DNA of 64,000 nt, from assembly GCA_945860745.1 (NCBI GenBank), contig CAMASH010000009.1, forward strand, positions 1 to 64,000, given 5' to 3'. Within the stretch, counting starts at the first letter, position 1. Every line of letters starts with the position of its first letter. The notes under the pieces are model-generated. The model searched no databases. It was not told where the DNA came from and saw nothing but the letters and a program-made list of their open reading frames with translations. This document shows positions 52,710 through 63,289 of the stretch, piece after piece. Source of the stretch: Chthoniobacter flavus. GTDB lineage: Bacteria; Verrucomicrobiota; Verrucomicrobiia; Chthoniobacterales; Terrimicrobiaceae. The position numbers and the translations under genes were made by a program.

Positions 52710-53591
52710 TCATCGCTTCCGGAAAACGACTTGAGCGCTGATATTAGCCAGCGTGACGAGGACCACCAGCACCAATGAAGCAGTCCAAGCCATCTGTTTC
52801 TGGTGGTCGTCGAAGGTCGTGGAAAAATTGTAAATCAAAACAGAAAGCGATGCCGTCGGCTCCTTGAGGGATTGAATCCAATACTGGCTGAAAAGCGCCG
52901 TGAACAGCAACGGAGCGGTCTCGCCAGCGGCGCGGGCCACCGCCAGCATCACTCCGGTCATCATGGCCGGCAAGGCGTCGGGCAGAACGATCCGCCAGAT
53001 GGTTTGAAAATTGGTGGCTCCCAATCCATACGAAGCCTCGCGAAACGACTTGGGAACCCCCATCAGGGCTTGTTCTGCGGTGAGCAGGATCGTCGGAAGA
53101 ACCAGGATTGCCAGGGCAAATCCCCCGGCCCAAGCCGAAAACCCCCCGGTGGCTAGCACGACCACGGCATAGGCAAAAACCCCAGCGATGATCGACGGGA
53201 TGCCGGTGAGCAGTTTGGCCACAAAACGAACCGTCTTCGCCAACTCCGAAGCCGGCGCATATTCATTGACATAAATCGCCGAGAGAATGCCGAAAGGAGT
53301 AGCCAGAACCAGGGCCAGTCCCACCATCAACAGGGTGCCGATCAAGGCGTTGCCAAATCCTCCCCCGGTCAGGCCCGGGGCCGGTGGCAGATCGGTAAAC
53401 ACGCTCAGGCTCAGCAGCGGGAGACCATTTTTCAAGACGAGGAAAATGATCGAACAAAGTGGGATAAGAGTCAAAAAAGCCAACCCCACGCAGACGATGC
53501 TCAGGATCTTGTTGCCGAAGGATCGCTTGCCGGATCCACTCGCGGTGGCTCGGGCTAGAAAATCGGTGCGTTCGGCGGTCGTGTCGCTCAT
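52710..53591 (-). CDS. pstA: Phosphate ABC transporter permease PstA
   Basis: A 293-residue permease from the ATG at 53591, 3 nt after the pstC stop codon; the upstream in-frame part overlaps pstC. It has six hydrophobic segments and the binding-protein-dependent permease EAA loop EQALMGVPKSFREASYGLGA followed by TNFQTIWRIVLPDALPAMMT. The PstA signature TDLPPAPGLTGGGFGNALIG lies near the start. With PstC it forms the inner-membrane channel of the high-affinity phosphate system. Confidence 0.97.
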   Translation of the reverse strand: MSDTTAERTDFLARATASGSGKRSFGNKILSIVCVGLAFLTLIPLCSIIFLVLKNGLPLLSLSVFTDLPPAPGLTGGGFGNALIGTLLMVGLALVLATPFGILSAIYVNEYAPASELAKTVRFVAKLLTGIPSIIAGVFAYAVVVLATGGFSAWAGGFALAILVLPTILLTAEQALMGVPKSFREASYGLGATNFQTIWRIVLPDALPAMMTGVMLAVARAAGETAPLLFTALFSQYWIQSLKEPTASLSVLIYNFSTTFDDHQKQMAWTASLVLVVLVTLANISAQVVFRKR

Positions 53592-53592
53592 A

Positions 53593-54555
53593 TCAGCGAA
53601 TTCCAGCGGTTTGTTTCTCGGTATAGCGCAAAACCGCCTCACCCGCCATGTTCACGAAAAGGGTCAAAATCACAAGGAGCAGCGCGGCAAGCATCAAGGA
53701 GTTCATCTGAAGCCCCTCCGCCTCGCCGAACTGGTTGGCCAGGAGACCTGCCAACGTGCCCGCCGGCGACAGCAAGGACCAACTCAACCGGGAACTGTTG
53801 CCAATCAACATCGCAATGGCCATCGTTTCCCCCATGGCTCGACCAAGGGCCAGAATGGTGGCCGCAACAATCCCGGGCGCGGCAGTGGGGAGGATGACCC
53901 CCAAAATGGCCTCCCAACGCGTTGATCCCAGCGCATAAGCCCCCTCGCGTAAAGTTCCCGGGACCGCGACCAACGCCGTGCGGGAAATCGCCGTGATGGT
54001 CGGAAGGATCATCAAGGCAAGAACCAGACTCGCAGTCAGCAGACTATTGCCGTAAGCGGGACCGGCAAAAATCTCCTTGAGAACAGGAATATCCTTGCAC
54101 GCGACCATTGCCCACGAGCCAAATTGCTGGACGAGCGGGATCACCACAAAAATGCCCCAGAGTCCGTAAACCACACTGGGAATGGCCGCGAGCATCTCAA
54201 CGGTGAACCGCACGACTTGCCGAACGGGAAGGGGAAGGAAATCCTCGCTGAGAAAAATCGCTACAGCGAGACCCAGCGGCAGGGCAAAAACCAAAGCAAT
54301 GAGGGAACTGGTGGCGGTGCCAACGAGAAACGGCAGCACTCCGAAGACCTCCCGGTTTGGCAACCATCTTGCCCCGGTCACAAACCCGAAGCCAAACTTC
54401 TCAATCGCCGGCCAGGCTTGCCGGGTAATCTCAACCAAAATCCAAGCCAGGGTGGCGACCGTCGCAGCCGACGCCACCCAGCACAGGATCCGGAAAAAGT
54501 CGGTCCCCTTGCGGAACTCCTTTATCCCGCCCTGTTGAATCGCAGGAGTTTCCAT
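53593..54555 (-). CDS. pstC: Phosphate ABC transporter permease PstC
   Basis: A 320-residue permease of six or more helices. Diagnostic blocks are WLPNREVFGVLPFLVGTATS, then AIPSVVYGLWGIFVVIP and the EAA loop VPGTLREGAYALGSTRWEAI followed by LPTAAPGIVAATILALGRAM. An N-terminal helix (ILCWVASAATVATLAWILVE) precedes them. It lies 18 nt after pstS and ends 2 nt before pstA. Confidence 0.97.
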   Translation of the reverse strand: METPAIQQGGIKEFRKGTDFFRILCWVASAATVATLAWILVEITRQAWPAIEKFGFGFVTGARWLPNREVFGVLPFLVGTATSSLIALVFALPLGLAVAIFLSEDFLPLPVRQVVRFTVEMLAAIPSVVYGLWGIFVVIPLVQQFGSWAMVACKDIPVLKEIFAGPAYGNSLLTASLVLALMILPTITAISRTALVAVPGTLREGAYALGSTRWEAILGVILPTAAPGIVAATILALGRAMGETMAIAMLIGNSSRLSWSLLSPAGTLAGLLANQFGEAEGLQMNSLMLAALLLVILTLFVNMAGEAVLRYTEKQTAGIR

Positions 54556-54573
54556 CAGGGACCTTGGAGAAAT

Positions 54574-55584
54574 CTACTGCACGGTCGAGAGAGCCGCCAG
54601 CGCCTTCTCAACCACACTGGCGGGAAGAGGAATGTAACCCAGTTCCGTGGACACTTTCTGACCATCCGTCAGCCCGTAAGTGACAAAACCCTTGAGAGCC
54701 TTCAATTTGGCGGCGTCGGGGTACTTTTTGTAGAGCATCAACCAGGTGAAGGTCGTGATCGGATAATCGTCCGCCCCAGTGGGATCTTCCGGCCAGATCC
54801 GGAGGTTGGCGGGCAATTCCAGGTGAGCGAGTGTGGCCGCACCACTCTCGGGGGTGGGTTTCACGAAATTCCCGCTCTTATTTTGCACGCTGGCCATCGA
54901 CAGGCTGTTGTGATGAGCGAAGCCGTATTCCACATAACCCACCGCACCGGGCGTTTGCTTCACAAGGGCCGTAACGCCCTCGTTCCCTTTTCCACCCACC
55001 CCGACGGGCCAGGCATCCGTGGATTTGTCCTCACCGATTTCGTCCTTGAACTCCGGGCTGATCGCCGCGAGATGCTTGCTGAAAACGAAGGTCGTGCCGC
55101 TGCCGTCCGAACGTTTCGCCACGCTGATCGGGAGATCCGGAAGCTTCACGCCTTCGTTGGCTTTCGCAATCATCGGGTCGTTCCACTTGGTCACATTCCC
55201 CAGAAAAATGCCCGCAAGCGCTTCGCGGGTCAGCTTCAGATCCTTCACGTCCGGCAAGTTGTAGGCTACCACGATGCTTCCCGCCGTGGCGGGAATGAGC
55301 ACAACGCCCTGAGTAACCTTGGCCATCTCTTCATCACTCATGGCCGCGTCACTCGCTCCGAAATCCACCGTGCCCAGGGTGAATTGCTTCACTCCGGCTC
55401 CTGAACCGACGGATTGGTAGTTGACCTCGATACTGGAGATCTTTTTGAAATCTGAGGCCCAGCGTTGATAAATGGGAGCCGGGAAACTGGCGCCCGCGCC
55501 GGAAAGTTGTTGAGCCATCGCAGAGGTGGCGAAAATCGCGGAGGCCGCAAAAGAACCGAATTTAACGAGAGAAGTGAGTTTCAT
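54574..55584 (-). CDS. pstS: Phosphate-binding periplasmic protein PstS
   Basis: A 336-residue substrate-binding protein with a Sec signal (MKLTSLVKFGSFAASAIFAT, cleavage after SAMA). Phosphate-site blocks: SGAGASFPAPIYQRWASDFK, VGSGAGVKQFTLGTVDFGAS, KRSDGSGTTFVFSKHLAAIS and VKQTPGAVGYVEYGFAHHNS. It captures phosphate for PstCAB. It is the first gene of the operon; a PHO-box-like sequence lies 66 nt upstream of its start. Confidence 0.97.
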   Translation of the reverse strand: MKLTSLVKFGSFAASAIFATSAMAQQLSGAGASFPAPIYQRWASDFKKISSIEVNYQSVGSGAGVKQFTLGTVDFGASDAAMSDEEMAKVTQGVVLIPATAGSIVVAYNLPDVKDLKLTREALAGIFLGNVTKWNDPMIAKANEGVKLPDLPISVAKRSDGSGTTFVFSKHLAAISPEFKDEIGEDKSTDAWPVGVGGKGNEGVTALVKQTPGAVGYVEYGFAHHNSLSMASVQNKSGNFVKPTPESGAATLAHLELPANLRIWPEDPTGADDYPITTFTWLMLYKKYPDAAKLKALKGFVTYGLTDGQKVSTELGYIPLPASVVEKALAALSTVQ

Positions 55585-55649
55585 GTGGTGTGATTAGGGT
55601 TTCGGATTCAACTGAAAGGGGAATCCGGGAAAACGCCAAAGGCAGGATT

Positions 55650-55667
55650 GTGACAATCTTGTAACAG
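55650..55667 (-). promoter_or_regulatory. PHO-box-like site upstream of pstS
   Basis: On the minus strand the sequence reads CTGTTAC-AAGA-TTGTCAC: two seven-base half sites resembling CTGTCAT, separated by a 4-bp A-rich spacer, the standard PhoB box geometry. It lies in the 140-bp gap between pstS and the divergent arsenate reductase, so PhoB-type control could reach both. No -10/-35 pair is obvious. Confidence 0.65.
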
Positions 55668-55724
55668 CGAAAGGGGCTGTCAGCGGTGGCCCGGGAAGGT
55701 AATTCATGGATAAATTCTCTTCCG

Positions 55725-56213
55725 ATGCACCAGAAATTCCGAGTTCTTTTTCTCTGCACCCGCAATACCGATCGCAGTATTCTGGCCGAATATCTGCTCC
55801 GTGCGATTGGCGGGGAGGCCTTCGAGGTCGCCAGCGGAGGCGGCAATCCGGGAGGAGAAGTGCATCCCCTGGCTTTGAAAATCCTCCGCGACGTCTTCAA
55901 AATCGACCCGGTCGGCGCGGTCAGCAAATCCTGGCAGGACTTCGCCGGGCAGCATTTCGATTTCATCATCACGGTTTGCGATGATGCGCGCGAATCCTGT
56001 CCGGTTTTCCCTGGGGAACCCGTCACGGCGCATTGGAGTTTTCAGGATCCTGAAAGATTCCGGGATACTCCGCAGGAGAAATACGACCGCTACCTCCAGA
56101 CCGCTTTCCAGATCAAACGCCGGGTCGAGCTCTTCACCAGCATCCCCCTGGAAAAGCTCGACCACCTGCAACGTGAACTCCACGCTCGCGCCACCGTGCC
56201 GTCTGATTCCTAG
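55725..56213 (+). CDS. arsC: Thioredoxin-type arsenate reductase (LMW phosphatase fold)
   Basis: A 162-residue protein from the ATG at 55725. The catalytic loop is CTRNTDRS (Cys11 to Arg17), with the usual GNSC replaced by RNTD. The two resolving cysteines of thioredoxin-coupled ArsC are present: Cys85 and Cys92 in VCDDARESCPVFPG, followed by HWSFQDPERF. This places it with ArsC of the pI258 type rather than a plain phosphatase. It is divergent from pstS across the PHO box. Arsenate enters through phosphate transporters, so the pairing makes sense. No arsB or arsR is adjacent. Confidence 0.8.
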   Translation: MHQKFRVLFLCTRNTDRSILAEYLLRAIGGEAFEVASGGGNPGGEVHPLALKILRDVFKIDPVGAVSKSWQDFAGQHFDFIITVCDDARESCPVFPGEPVTAHWSFQDPERFRDTPQEKYDRYLQTAFQIKRRVELFTSIPLEKLDHLQRELHARATVPSDS

Positions 56214-56250
56214 TCTCTAGTCTTTCCAAGCCACCACACCCGCCACCCCT

Positions 56251-57183
56251 ATGCCAACGACCAACCAAACCACCACCGAGAAAGAAATGTTCGACCGCAT
56301 CCACCGCGAAATGGTGGATAGCTTCGACGAGGAACTGGAAATGGAACTGGAGGACGGCGTGCGGCCCGACTCGCAAGGGCCGCGCACTCCGGAGGAGAAG
56401 GATCTGCACAAAGAGGAGCGGCGGCGCTATTTTCAGGAGCTTTTCCGGCTGCAGGGCGAACTCGTCAAACTCCAGGAGTGGGTCGTTTCCTCCGGCCACA
56501 AGCTGGTGGTCATCTTCGAGGGCCGGGATTCGGCCGGCAAAGGAGGCGTGATCAAACGCATCACCCAGCGGCTCAACCCCCGCGTCTGCCGCGTGGCCGC
56601 GCTGCCCGCCCCCAACAACCGCGAACGCACCCAATGGTATTTCCAGCGCTACGTCTCCCACCTGCCCGGAGCGGGCGAGATCGTGCTCTTTGACCGCAGT
56701 TGGTATAACCGGGCCGGGGTCGAACGGGTCATGGGGTTTTGCACCGACAAGCAATACGAGGAGTTTTTCCGCTCGGTGCCCGAGTTTGAAAAGATGCTCA
56801 TCCGTTCCGACATCCAACTCGTCAAATACTGGTTCTCCATTACCGATGAAGAACAGGGATTCCGGTTCAGTTGCCGGATCAACGATCCTCTCAAACAATG
56901 GAAGCTCAGCCCGATGGACCTCGATGCGCGCAGCCGCTGGGAGGATTACACCAAGGCTAAAGAAGTCATGCTCGAGCGCACCAGCATCCTTGAGGCTCCC
57001 TGGCATGTCGTCCAGGCGGTGGACAAAAAGAAGGCCCGCCTCAATTGCATCCACCACCTCCTCAGCCAGGTGCCGTATGAGGAAGTCCACCGGGCTCCGA
57101 TCGTCTTGCCGGAACGGGTTCATCATCCCGACTATCACCGCAAACCGGTTCCGCCGCAGATGTTCGTGCCGGAAATCTACTGA
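56251..57183 (+). CDS. ppk2: Polyphosphate kinase 2 family protein
   Basis: A 310-residue PPK2. Walker A is FEGRDSAGKGGVIKRITQRL (around residues 90-109), Walker B and lid residues lie in VLFDRSWYNRAGVERVMGF, and the conserved WKLSPMDLDARSRWEDYTKA and PWHVVQAVDKKKARLNCIHH segments follow. PPK2 enzymes phosphorylate nucleotides with polyphosphate or make polyphosphate. The long acidic N-terminus (MPTTNQTTTEKEMFDRIHRE) is typical of class I. It follows arsC by 38 nt on the same strand. With the pst operon it forms a phosphate-metabolism neighbourhood. Confidence 0.96.
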   Translation: MPTTNQTTTEKEMFDRIHREMVDSFDEELEMELEDGVRPDSQGPRTPEEKDLHKEERRRYFQELFRLQGELVKLQEWVVSSGHKLVVIFEGRDSAGKGGVIKRITQRLNPRVCRVAALPAPNNRERTQWYFQRYVSHLPGAGEIVLFDRSWYNRAGVERVMGFCTDKQYEEFFRSVPEFEKMLIRSDIQLVKYWFSITDEEQGFRFSCRINDPLKQWKLSPMDLDARSRWEDYTKAKEVMLERTSILEAPWHVVQAVDKKKARLNCIHHLLSQVPYEEVHRAPIVLPERVHHPDYHRKPVPPQMFVPEIY

Positions 57184-57244
57184 TCCCGGCCCCTCCATGG
57201 ATTCATTTGCCCTTGGCGGCGAATTCTGCCCATTGTGAGGCGAT

Positions 57245-58636
57245 ATGGCTAATTACGATCTCCTCGTCATCGGGGCCGGCCCGGCCGGCTACGTGGCCGC
57301 CATCAAGGCGGCCCAACTGGGTAAAAAAGTGGCCTGCGTGGAAAAGGAACGCGGCGGGGGAACTTGCAACAATTGGGGTTGCATTCCGACCAAGGCGCTG
57401 CTGAAAAACGCCGAACTTTACCACGACATCGCCCACCGCGCCGACGAGTTTGGCTTCAAAGTCGAGGGGCTCAGCTTCGATTGGGGGAAAATCATCAAAC
57501 GCTCACGCGTGGTCAGCGACAAGGGGGCGGCCGGAGTCGATTACCTCTTCAAGAAAAACAAAATCGACTCTCTGCGCGGCGAAGCCATCCTGGAAAAAGC
57601 CGGCCAGGTGAAAGTGAAGCTGGCCGACGGCAAGGAGGAAACCCACACCGCCGCCAAGATCCTCATCGCCACCGGCTGTGTTTCCCGGCCGATGCCGGGA
57701 TTTCCCTTCAATGGCAAAACCGTCATCGGTTCGAAGGAGGCCCTCGTGCTGGAAACGCTGCCGAAGTCCGCCGTCATCATCGGGGCCGGAGCCATCGGGA
57801 TCGAGTTCGCCTACATCTTCAATGCCTTTGGCACCAAAGTGACCGTGGTGGAAATGCTCCCCAACATTCTTCCGGTCGAGGACACCGAGGTTTCGCAAAC
57901 CCTGGAAAAGTCTTTCACCAAGCAGGGCATCACGCTGCTGACCAATCACAAGACGACGAAAACCGAGGCCAGCGACCAGGGGGTGAAAATCACGGTGACC
58001 GACGCGAAAGGTGCCGAAAAAGTGATCGAAGCCGACCTCGCCCTGGTGGCCATCGGGGTTTCCCCTGTCCTGCCCGCGGGGGGCCTCAAGATCGGCCTCA
58101 CCGACAAAGGCTATCTCCAAGTCAACGACCGCTACGAAACCACCGTGCCCGGCATCTATGCCGCCGGCGACATCATCGGGCCGCCCTGGCTTGCGCACGT
58201 GGCCACTTTCGAAGCCCTGGAAGCCATTGAGGGGATGTTCGTGCCTGGCAAACAACCGAAGAAGGTCACCGTTTTTCCGGGTTGCACGTATTGCCATCCG
58301 CAGGTCGCCAGCGTCGGTCTCACCGAACGCGCCGCGAAGGAAAAAGGCCTCAAGTTCAAGATCGGGAAGTTCGCCTTCATGGCCAGCGGCAAGGCCCGCG
58401 CCATCGGGGAGAGTGAAGGATTCGTCAAACTCATCGTGGGCGAACCCCACGGCGAGATCCTCGGTGCCCACATCATCGGGGCGGATGCCACGGAAATGAT
58501 TGCCGAGCTGGGGCTCGCCATCAGCAGCGAACTCACCCTGGACGAGATTCACGCCACTATCCACGCCCATCCGACCTTGAGCGAAGCCGTGCACGAGGCC
58601 GCTCTCAGCGCGGCCGGGCACGCCATCCACGCGTAA
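57245..58636 (+). CDS. lpdA: Dihydrolipoyl dehydrogenase
   Basis: A 463-residue flavoprotein disulfide reductase: FAD fold DLLVIGAGPAGYVAAIKAAQ, redox-active GTCNNWGCIPTKALL (Cys41, Cys46), NAD fold SAVIIGAGAIGIEFAYIFNA, TTVPGIYAAGDIIGPPWLAH, and the interface His-Glu pair in HAHPTLSEAVHEA. It reoxidises lipoyl groups of 2-oxoacid dehydrogenase or glycine cleavage complexes. No E1 or E2 gene is adjacent. The gene begins 61 nt after ppk2. Confidence 0.94.
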   Translation: MANYDLLVIGAGPAGYVAAIKAAQLGKKVACVEKERGGGTCNNWGCIPTKALLKNAELYHDIAHRADEFGFKVEGLSFDWGKIIKRSRVVSDKGAAGVDYLFKKNKIDSLRGEAILEKAGQVKVKLADGKEETHTAAKILIATGCVSRPMPGFPFNGKTVIGSKEALVLETLPKSAVIIGAGAIGIEFAYIFNAFGTKVTVVEMLPNILPVEDTEVSQTLEKSFTKQGITLLTNHKTTKTEASDQGVKITVTDAKGAEKVIEADLALVAIGVSPVLPAGGLKIGLTDKGYLQVNDRYETTVPGIYAAGDIIGPPWLAHVATFEALEAIEGMFVPGKQPKKVTVFPGCTYCHPQVASVGLTERAAKEKGLKFKIGKFAFMASGKARAIGESEGFVKLIVGEPHGEILGAHIIGADATEMIAELGLAISSELTLDEIHATIHAHPTLSEAVHEAALSAAGHAIHA

Positions 58637-58687
58637 ACTGGAGGCGGCGACTTCCTCGCCCCTCCCGAAATCGGCTTCAACTCCGCC

Positions 58688-59162
58688 TCAATTTCGCGGC
58701 GGCGGGGTTCGAGAAAGGGCGGTGAAGCCGGGTTCGTCCGTGGCGATTTCAAAAAGAATTCCGTTCGGTTCGCGAAAATACAGACGGCGAAAGTAAAAGC
58801 GGTCCACCGGTCCGCTGGAGGCAACGTGGAATTCCGCCCGGCGACGGCTCCCTGGGAAACCTTCCGCTCCCCGAAACGCTTTGTCCACCAATGCCGCGTG
58901 GCCTCTCCGCTCACCCGCAACGCGGTGCGGACAATGCGGCGCGCGCCACGTTGCTCCCGGGCGGCCGGCCATTCGAAAAATGTCAGATCGCTGCCCGGTG
59001 TGGCTGGCCCGTCGGCGGAGAACAAAGGACAAGCGGAGACAGCGTCTGGAGTGACCGTTTTTTCACCAGCCGCATCCCGAGCACCCGGATGTAAAAATCG
59101 TGGCTGTCGCGGGCCCGGGCCGTGCCGGCGGTGAGATGATGAATGCCGTGGAGTTGCCTCAT
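58688..59162 (-). pseudogene. Decayed VOC-family ring-cleaving dioxygenase
   Basis: The ATG at 59162 begins [20 protein letters not shown], then [15 protein letters not shown], a good start for a glyoxalase/dioxygenase-superfamily enzyme. One A is missing from the run after VKK, so the frame moves to [20 protein letters not shown] and [21 protein letters not shown] second shift leads to [20 protein letters not shown] at the end. With at least two frameshifts and only about half of the usual ~310 residues, this is a pseudogene. The start codon abuts the 100-bp repeat. Confidence 0.8.
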
Positions 59163-59260
59163 ACCATCTCTGCCAAATAAATGGACTCAGAACATCGGCA
59201 GGATGCCGATGCCACGTGGCATTGGCTTCCAGCCAATGATCCAAACAAATCAGAGAGATG
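59161..59260 (+). repeat. 100-bp repeat, left copy
   Basis: It matches the reverse complement of 61741-61840 at 99 of 100 positions. Internally it has two 8-bp hairpins, CATCGGCA-GGA-TGCCGATG and CATTGGCT-TCC-AGCCAATG, on either side of a palindromic GCCACGTGGC. The outer parts include an AAATAAATGGAC tract. It separates the VOC pseudogene from the DUF255 gene. Confidence 0.92.
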
Positions 59261-59359
59261 GGATGAGACTTCCCTGGGCCTTGCGTGATTTCGCAAACCC
59301 CGGTCCCTCTTTGATTTGCACTCCGGGTTCTTCGTGGTTTATTTCGACTTTTAGAATCA

Positions 59360-61495
<2,136 letters not shown>

Positions 61496-61546
61496 ATAGA
61501 AAAATGAAAAGACGGCTCGAATAGGGCAACGGGCGTAAGGAGCTGT

Positions 61547-61726
61547 AAATAAATAAAGGTGGCAAGATGGCGCAGGAGTTTTGGCCTCTGGCCAGGCGCG
61601 ACGAAGGAGCAAAGCCCAAGCACGCTGTGACTGAGACTCGACGAAGGAGAGAGCCAGGGTGCACGGGGGATAACCAACGCCGCCAGAGGCCAAAAGAACA
61701 AGCGGGGTTGCTCCCTTTATTTATTT
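61547..61726. repeat. 180-bp nested inverted-repeat element
   Basis: Outer arms AAATAAATAAAGG (61547-61559) and CCTTTATTTATTT (61714-61726) match over 13 bp. Inner arms TTTTGGCCTCTGGC (61579-61592) and GCCAGAGGCCAAAA (61682-61695) match over 14 bp and enclose 89 bp with two copies of CGACGAAGGAG, at 61599-61609 and 61639-61649. No gene is credible inside. It could be a MITE-like element or a long structured RNA. Confidence 0.8.
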
Positions 61727-61740
61727 CCAGCGACTAAGGC

Positions 61741-61840
61741 CATCTCTTTGATTTGTTTGGATCATTGGCTGGAAGCCAATGCCACGTGGCATCGGCATCC
61801 TGCCGATGTTCTGAGTCCATTTATTTGGCAGAGATGGTAT
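61741..61840 (-). repeat. 100-bp repeat, right (inverted) copy
   Basis: This is the inverted partner of 59161-59260, with a single mismatch (A for G near the outer edge). It starts 14 bp after the nested repeat element. Together the two copies enclose about 2.5 kb that includes the whole DUF255 gene. Confidence 0.92.
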
Positions 61841-61881
61841 AAGGCCAGTGGGATGGGAACGCTTTCTGCGGCCCTCTCTGT

Positions 61882-62103
61882 TCACCCTGCGGGTGAGCGT
61901 CCAAACGTGGCAATCGAACGATTGCCCTGCTGACCACAAATCATGACCACGAACCACGCCAAAAGCAGAAAAAAGCTCGGGGCAAATTGGGGCCCCAATT
62001 TTCCATGCCCTTTTCGTGCCTTTCGTGGTTAATCCTCCGGGTGCCGACGAGCGCGGCTGGGTTTCCTCAGAAAAATTCCCTCCCGCTTCGCGGGTTTCTT
62101 TTT
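61882..62103. repeat. Palindrome-rich intergenic stretch with a weak terminator
   Basis: No gene is credible between the repeat and the PEP-CTERM gene. The stretch has a TCACCC-TGC-GGGTGA hairpin (61882-61896), GGCAATCG-AA-CGATTGCC (61909-61926), and a perfect 18-bp palindrome AAATTGGGGCCCCAATTT (61984-62001). At 62082-62103 CCCGC-TTC-GCGGG is followed by TTTCTTTTT, a weak intrinsic terminator on the plus strand. Several may act as transcription barriers between units. Confidence 0.6.
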
Positions 62104-62171
62104 CGCTCTTTCTGCCGCTCCGCCTTTTTCTGTGTTCCGGCCCTTTCTTCAAAGGGGAAAAGAGAGAAAGG

Positions 62172-63191
62172 TCACAGGGTAGCCCTCTTACGCCTCACGA
62201 ACAGATAGGCCCCTCCTCCGATCACCATCAATACTGCAGTGGTAGGCTCGGGGACACTACTGGCAACGCGGAAACCCCCGACGTCGTTCTCGAGCGTGGG
62301 ATCGTTGGTGTTGCGGCCCGACGAGCGCAGGTTGCTCTCGACGTGCCTCCAGGAGCCGCCACGCTGCCCCCGCGAGGAACCCGTGACCGCGTCGTTCCAT
62401 TCCCGCGCATTGCCTCCTTGGTCTGACGTGCCATAGTAACTCGCCGAGTTGTTGCCGTAGGCTCCTCCGTCCGTCAGCCTAGTTGGCAGCCCGTTGTGAG
62501 TCTGTGCATATCCCGCATTGAAATAATTTGCCGAGTCTGCTACGCCAATCGTGTTTCCACCCAAGGTATTGCTCGCCGTCGGATACAGCCAATAGCTGTC
62601 CGTATCTCCTCCTTGGGCTGCCGGCTGATAATACGCCGCCTTATACCATTCGTTCTCGCTCGGGATCCAATACGTCGTCGTCGCCGAGGTGTTCGGGTTC
62701 ACCGCGTTCTTCGTGACGCTCACCCCGCTCATCGTCCCACTCAGCGTGTAGGCGCCGTTCTCCGTCGTCGCGTTCCCCTGCGCCCCCGTCGTCTGCCCGT
62801 TGGCCACCCAATTCGCAAACCGCGCCGCATCAAACCAACTCACATGCGTCACCGGTCGGGCACCAGTCCCCATCACCGCATAGATATAGTTCCCGCTGCT
62901 CCCGGTTTGTGTGATCCCGGCAATATCCGCATTCGTCCCCATGCCCGTGTTGTAAAGGCTATACGTATCCGTCGCCGCCACCGCGTTCAGGAACGCCGTG
63001 TATTGAAACAGGTTCACCTCCGTTGTCGCGATCGCGTAGGCGTAGGACACCGCTCCGTAGGTCGTCGTATCCGCCGCGTTCCCGGGGTTGCCGACTTGGA
63101 CCAGGTCAATCGTAATGGCTGCCCTCGCCCTGGTGTTTCCCACTGCCAAGACACTCAGCGCCGCCAGCGCTCCCACCAGGCATTTTTTCAT
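62172..63191 (-). CDS. PEP-CTERM protein with SUMF1-type domain
   Basis: A 339-residue secreted protein. The signal peptide is MKKCLVGALAALSVLAVGNT with cleavage near RARA. The centre is a formylglycine-generating-enzyme (SUMF1) fold: ATTEVNLFQYTAFLNAVAAT, PVTHVSWFDAARFANWVANG, WIPSENEWYKAAYYQP, GNAREWNDAV and RGGSWRHVESNLRSS. No FGE cysteine pair is visible, so it is probably not a sulfatase-modifying enzyme but a fold user, as seen in many Verrucomicrobia and Planctomycetes. The end VPEPTTAVLMVIGGGAYLFV, then RRKRATL, is a PEP-CTERM sorting signal processed by an exosortase. No exosortase gene is in the window. Confidence 0.9.
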   Translation of the reverse strand: MKKCLVGALAALSVLAVGNTRARAAITIDLVQVGNPGNAADTTTYGAVSYAYAIATTEVNLFQYTAFLNAVAATDTYSLYNTGMGTNADIAGITQTGSSGNYIYAVMGTGARPVTHVSWFDAARFANWVANGQTTGAQGNATTENGAYTLSGTMSGVSVTKNAVNPNTSATTTYWIPSENEWYKAAYYQPAAQGGDTDSYWLYPTASNTLGGNTIGVADSANYFNAGYAQTHNGLPTRLTDGGAYGNNSASYYGTSDQGGNAREWNDAVTGSSRGQRGGSWRHVESNLRSSGRNTNDPTLENDVGGFRVASSVPEPTTAVLMVIGGGAYLFVRRKRATL

Positions 63192-63289
63192 GAGGAGCGG
63201 ACTTTGCCCCCCCCGCGCGCGATGGCAAGCCGTTTTTTCCGCGCCTAGGGGAGCGGGAGTTCCAGAACCCGGAGCCCGTGTCTAAACCC

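Noticed and set aside
61547-61726. Small gene on the minus strand (about 65-69 codons)
   Set aside because: Several overlapping frames are open only because of the nested repeat; none has a domain or ribosome-binding site that stands out.
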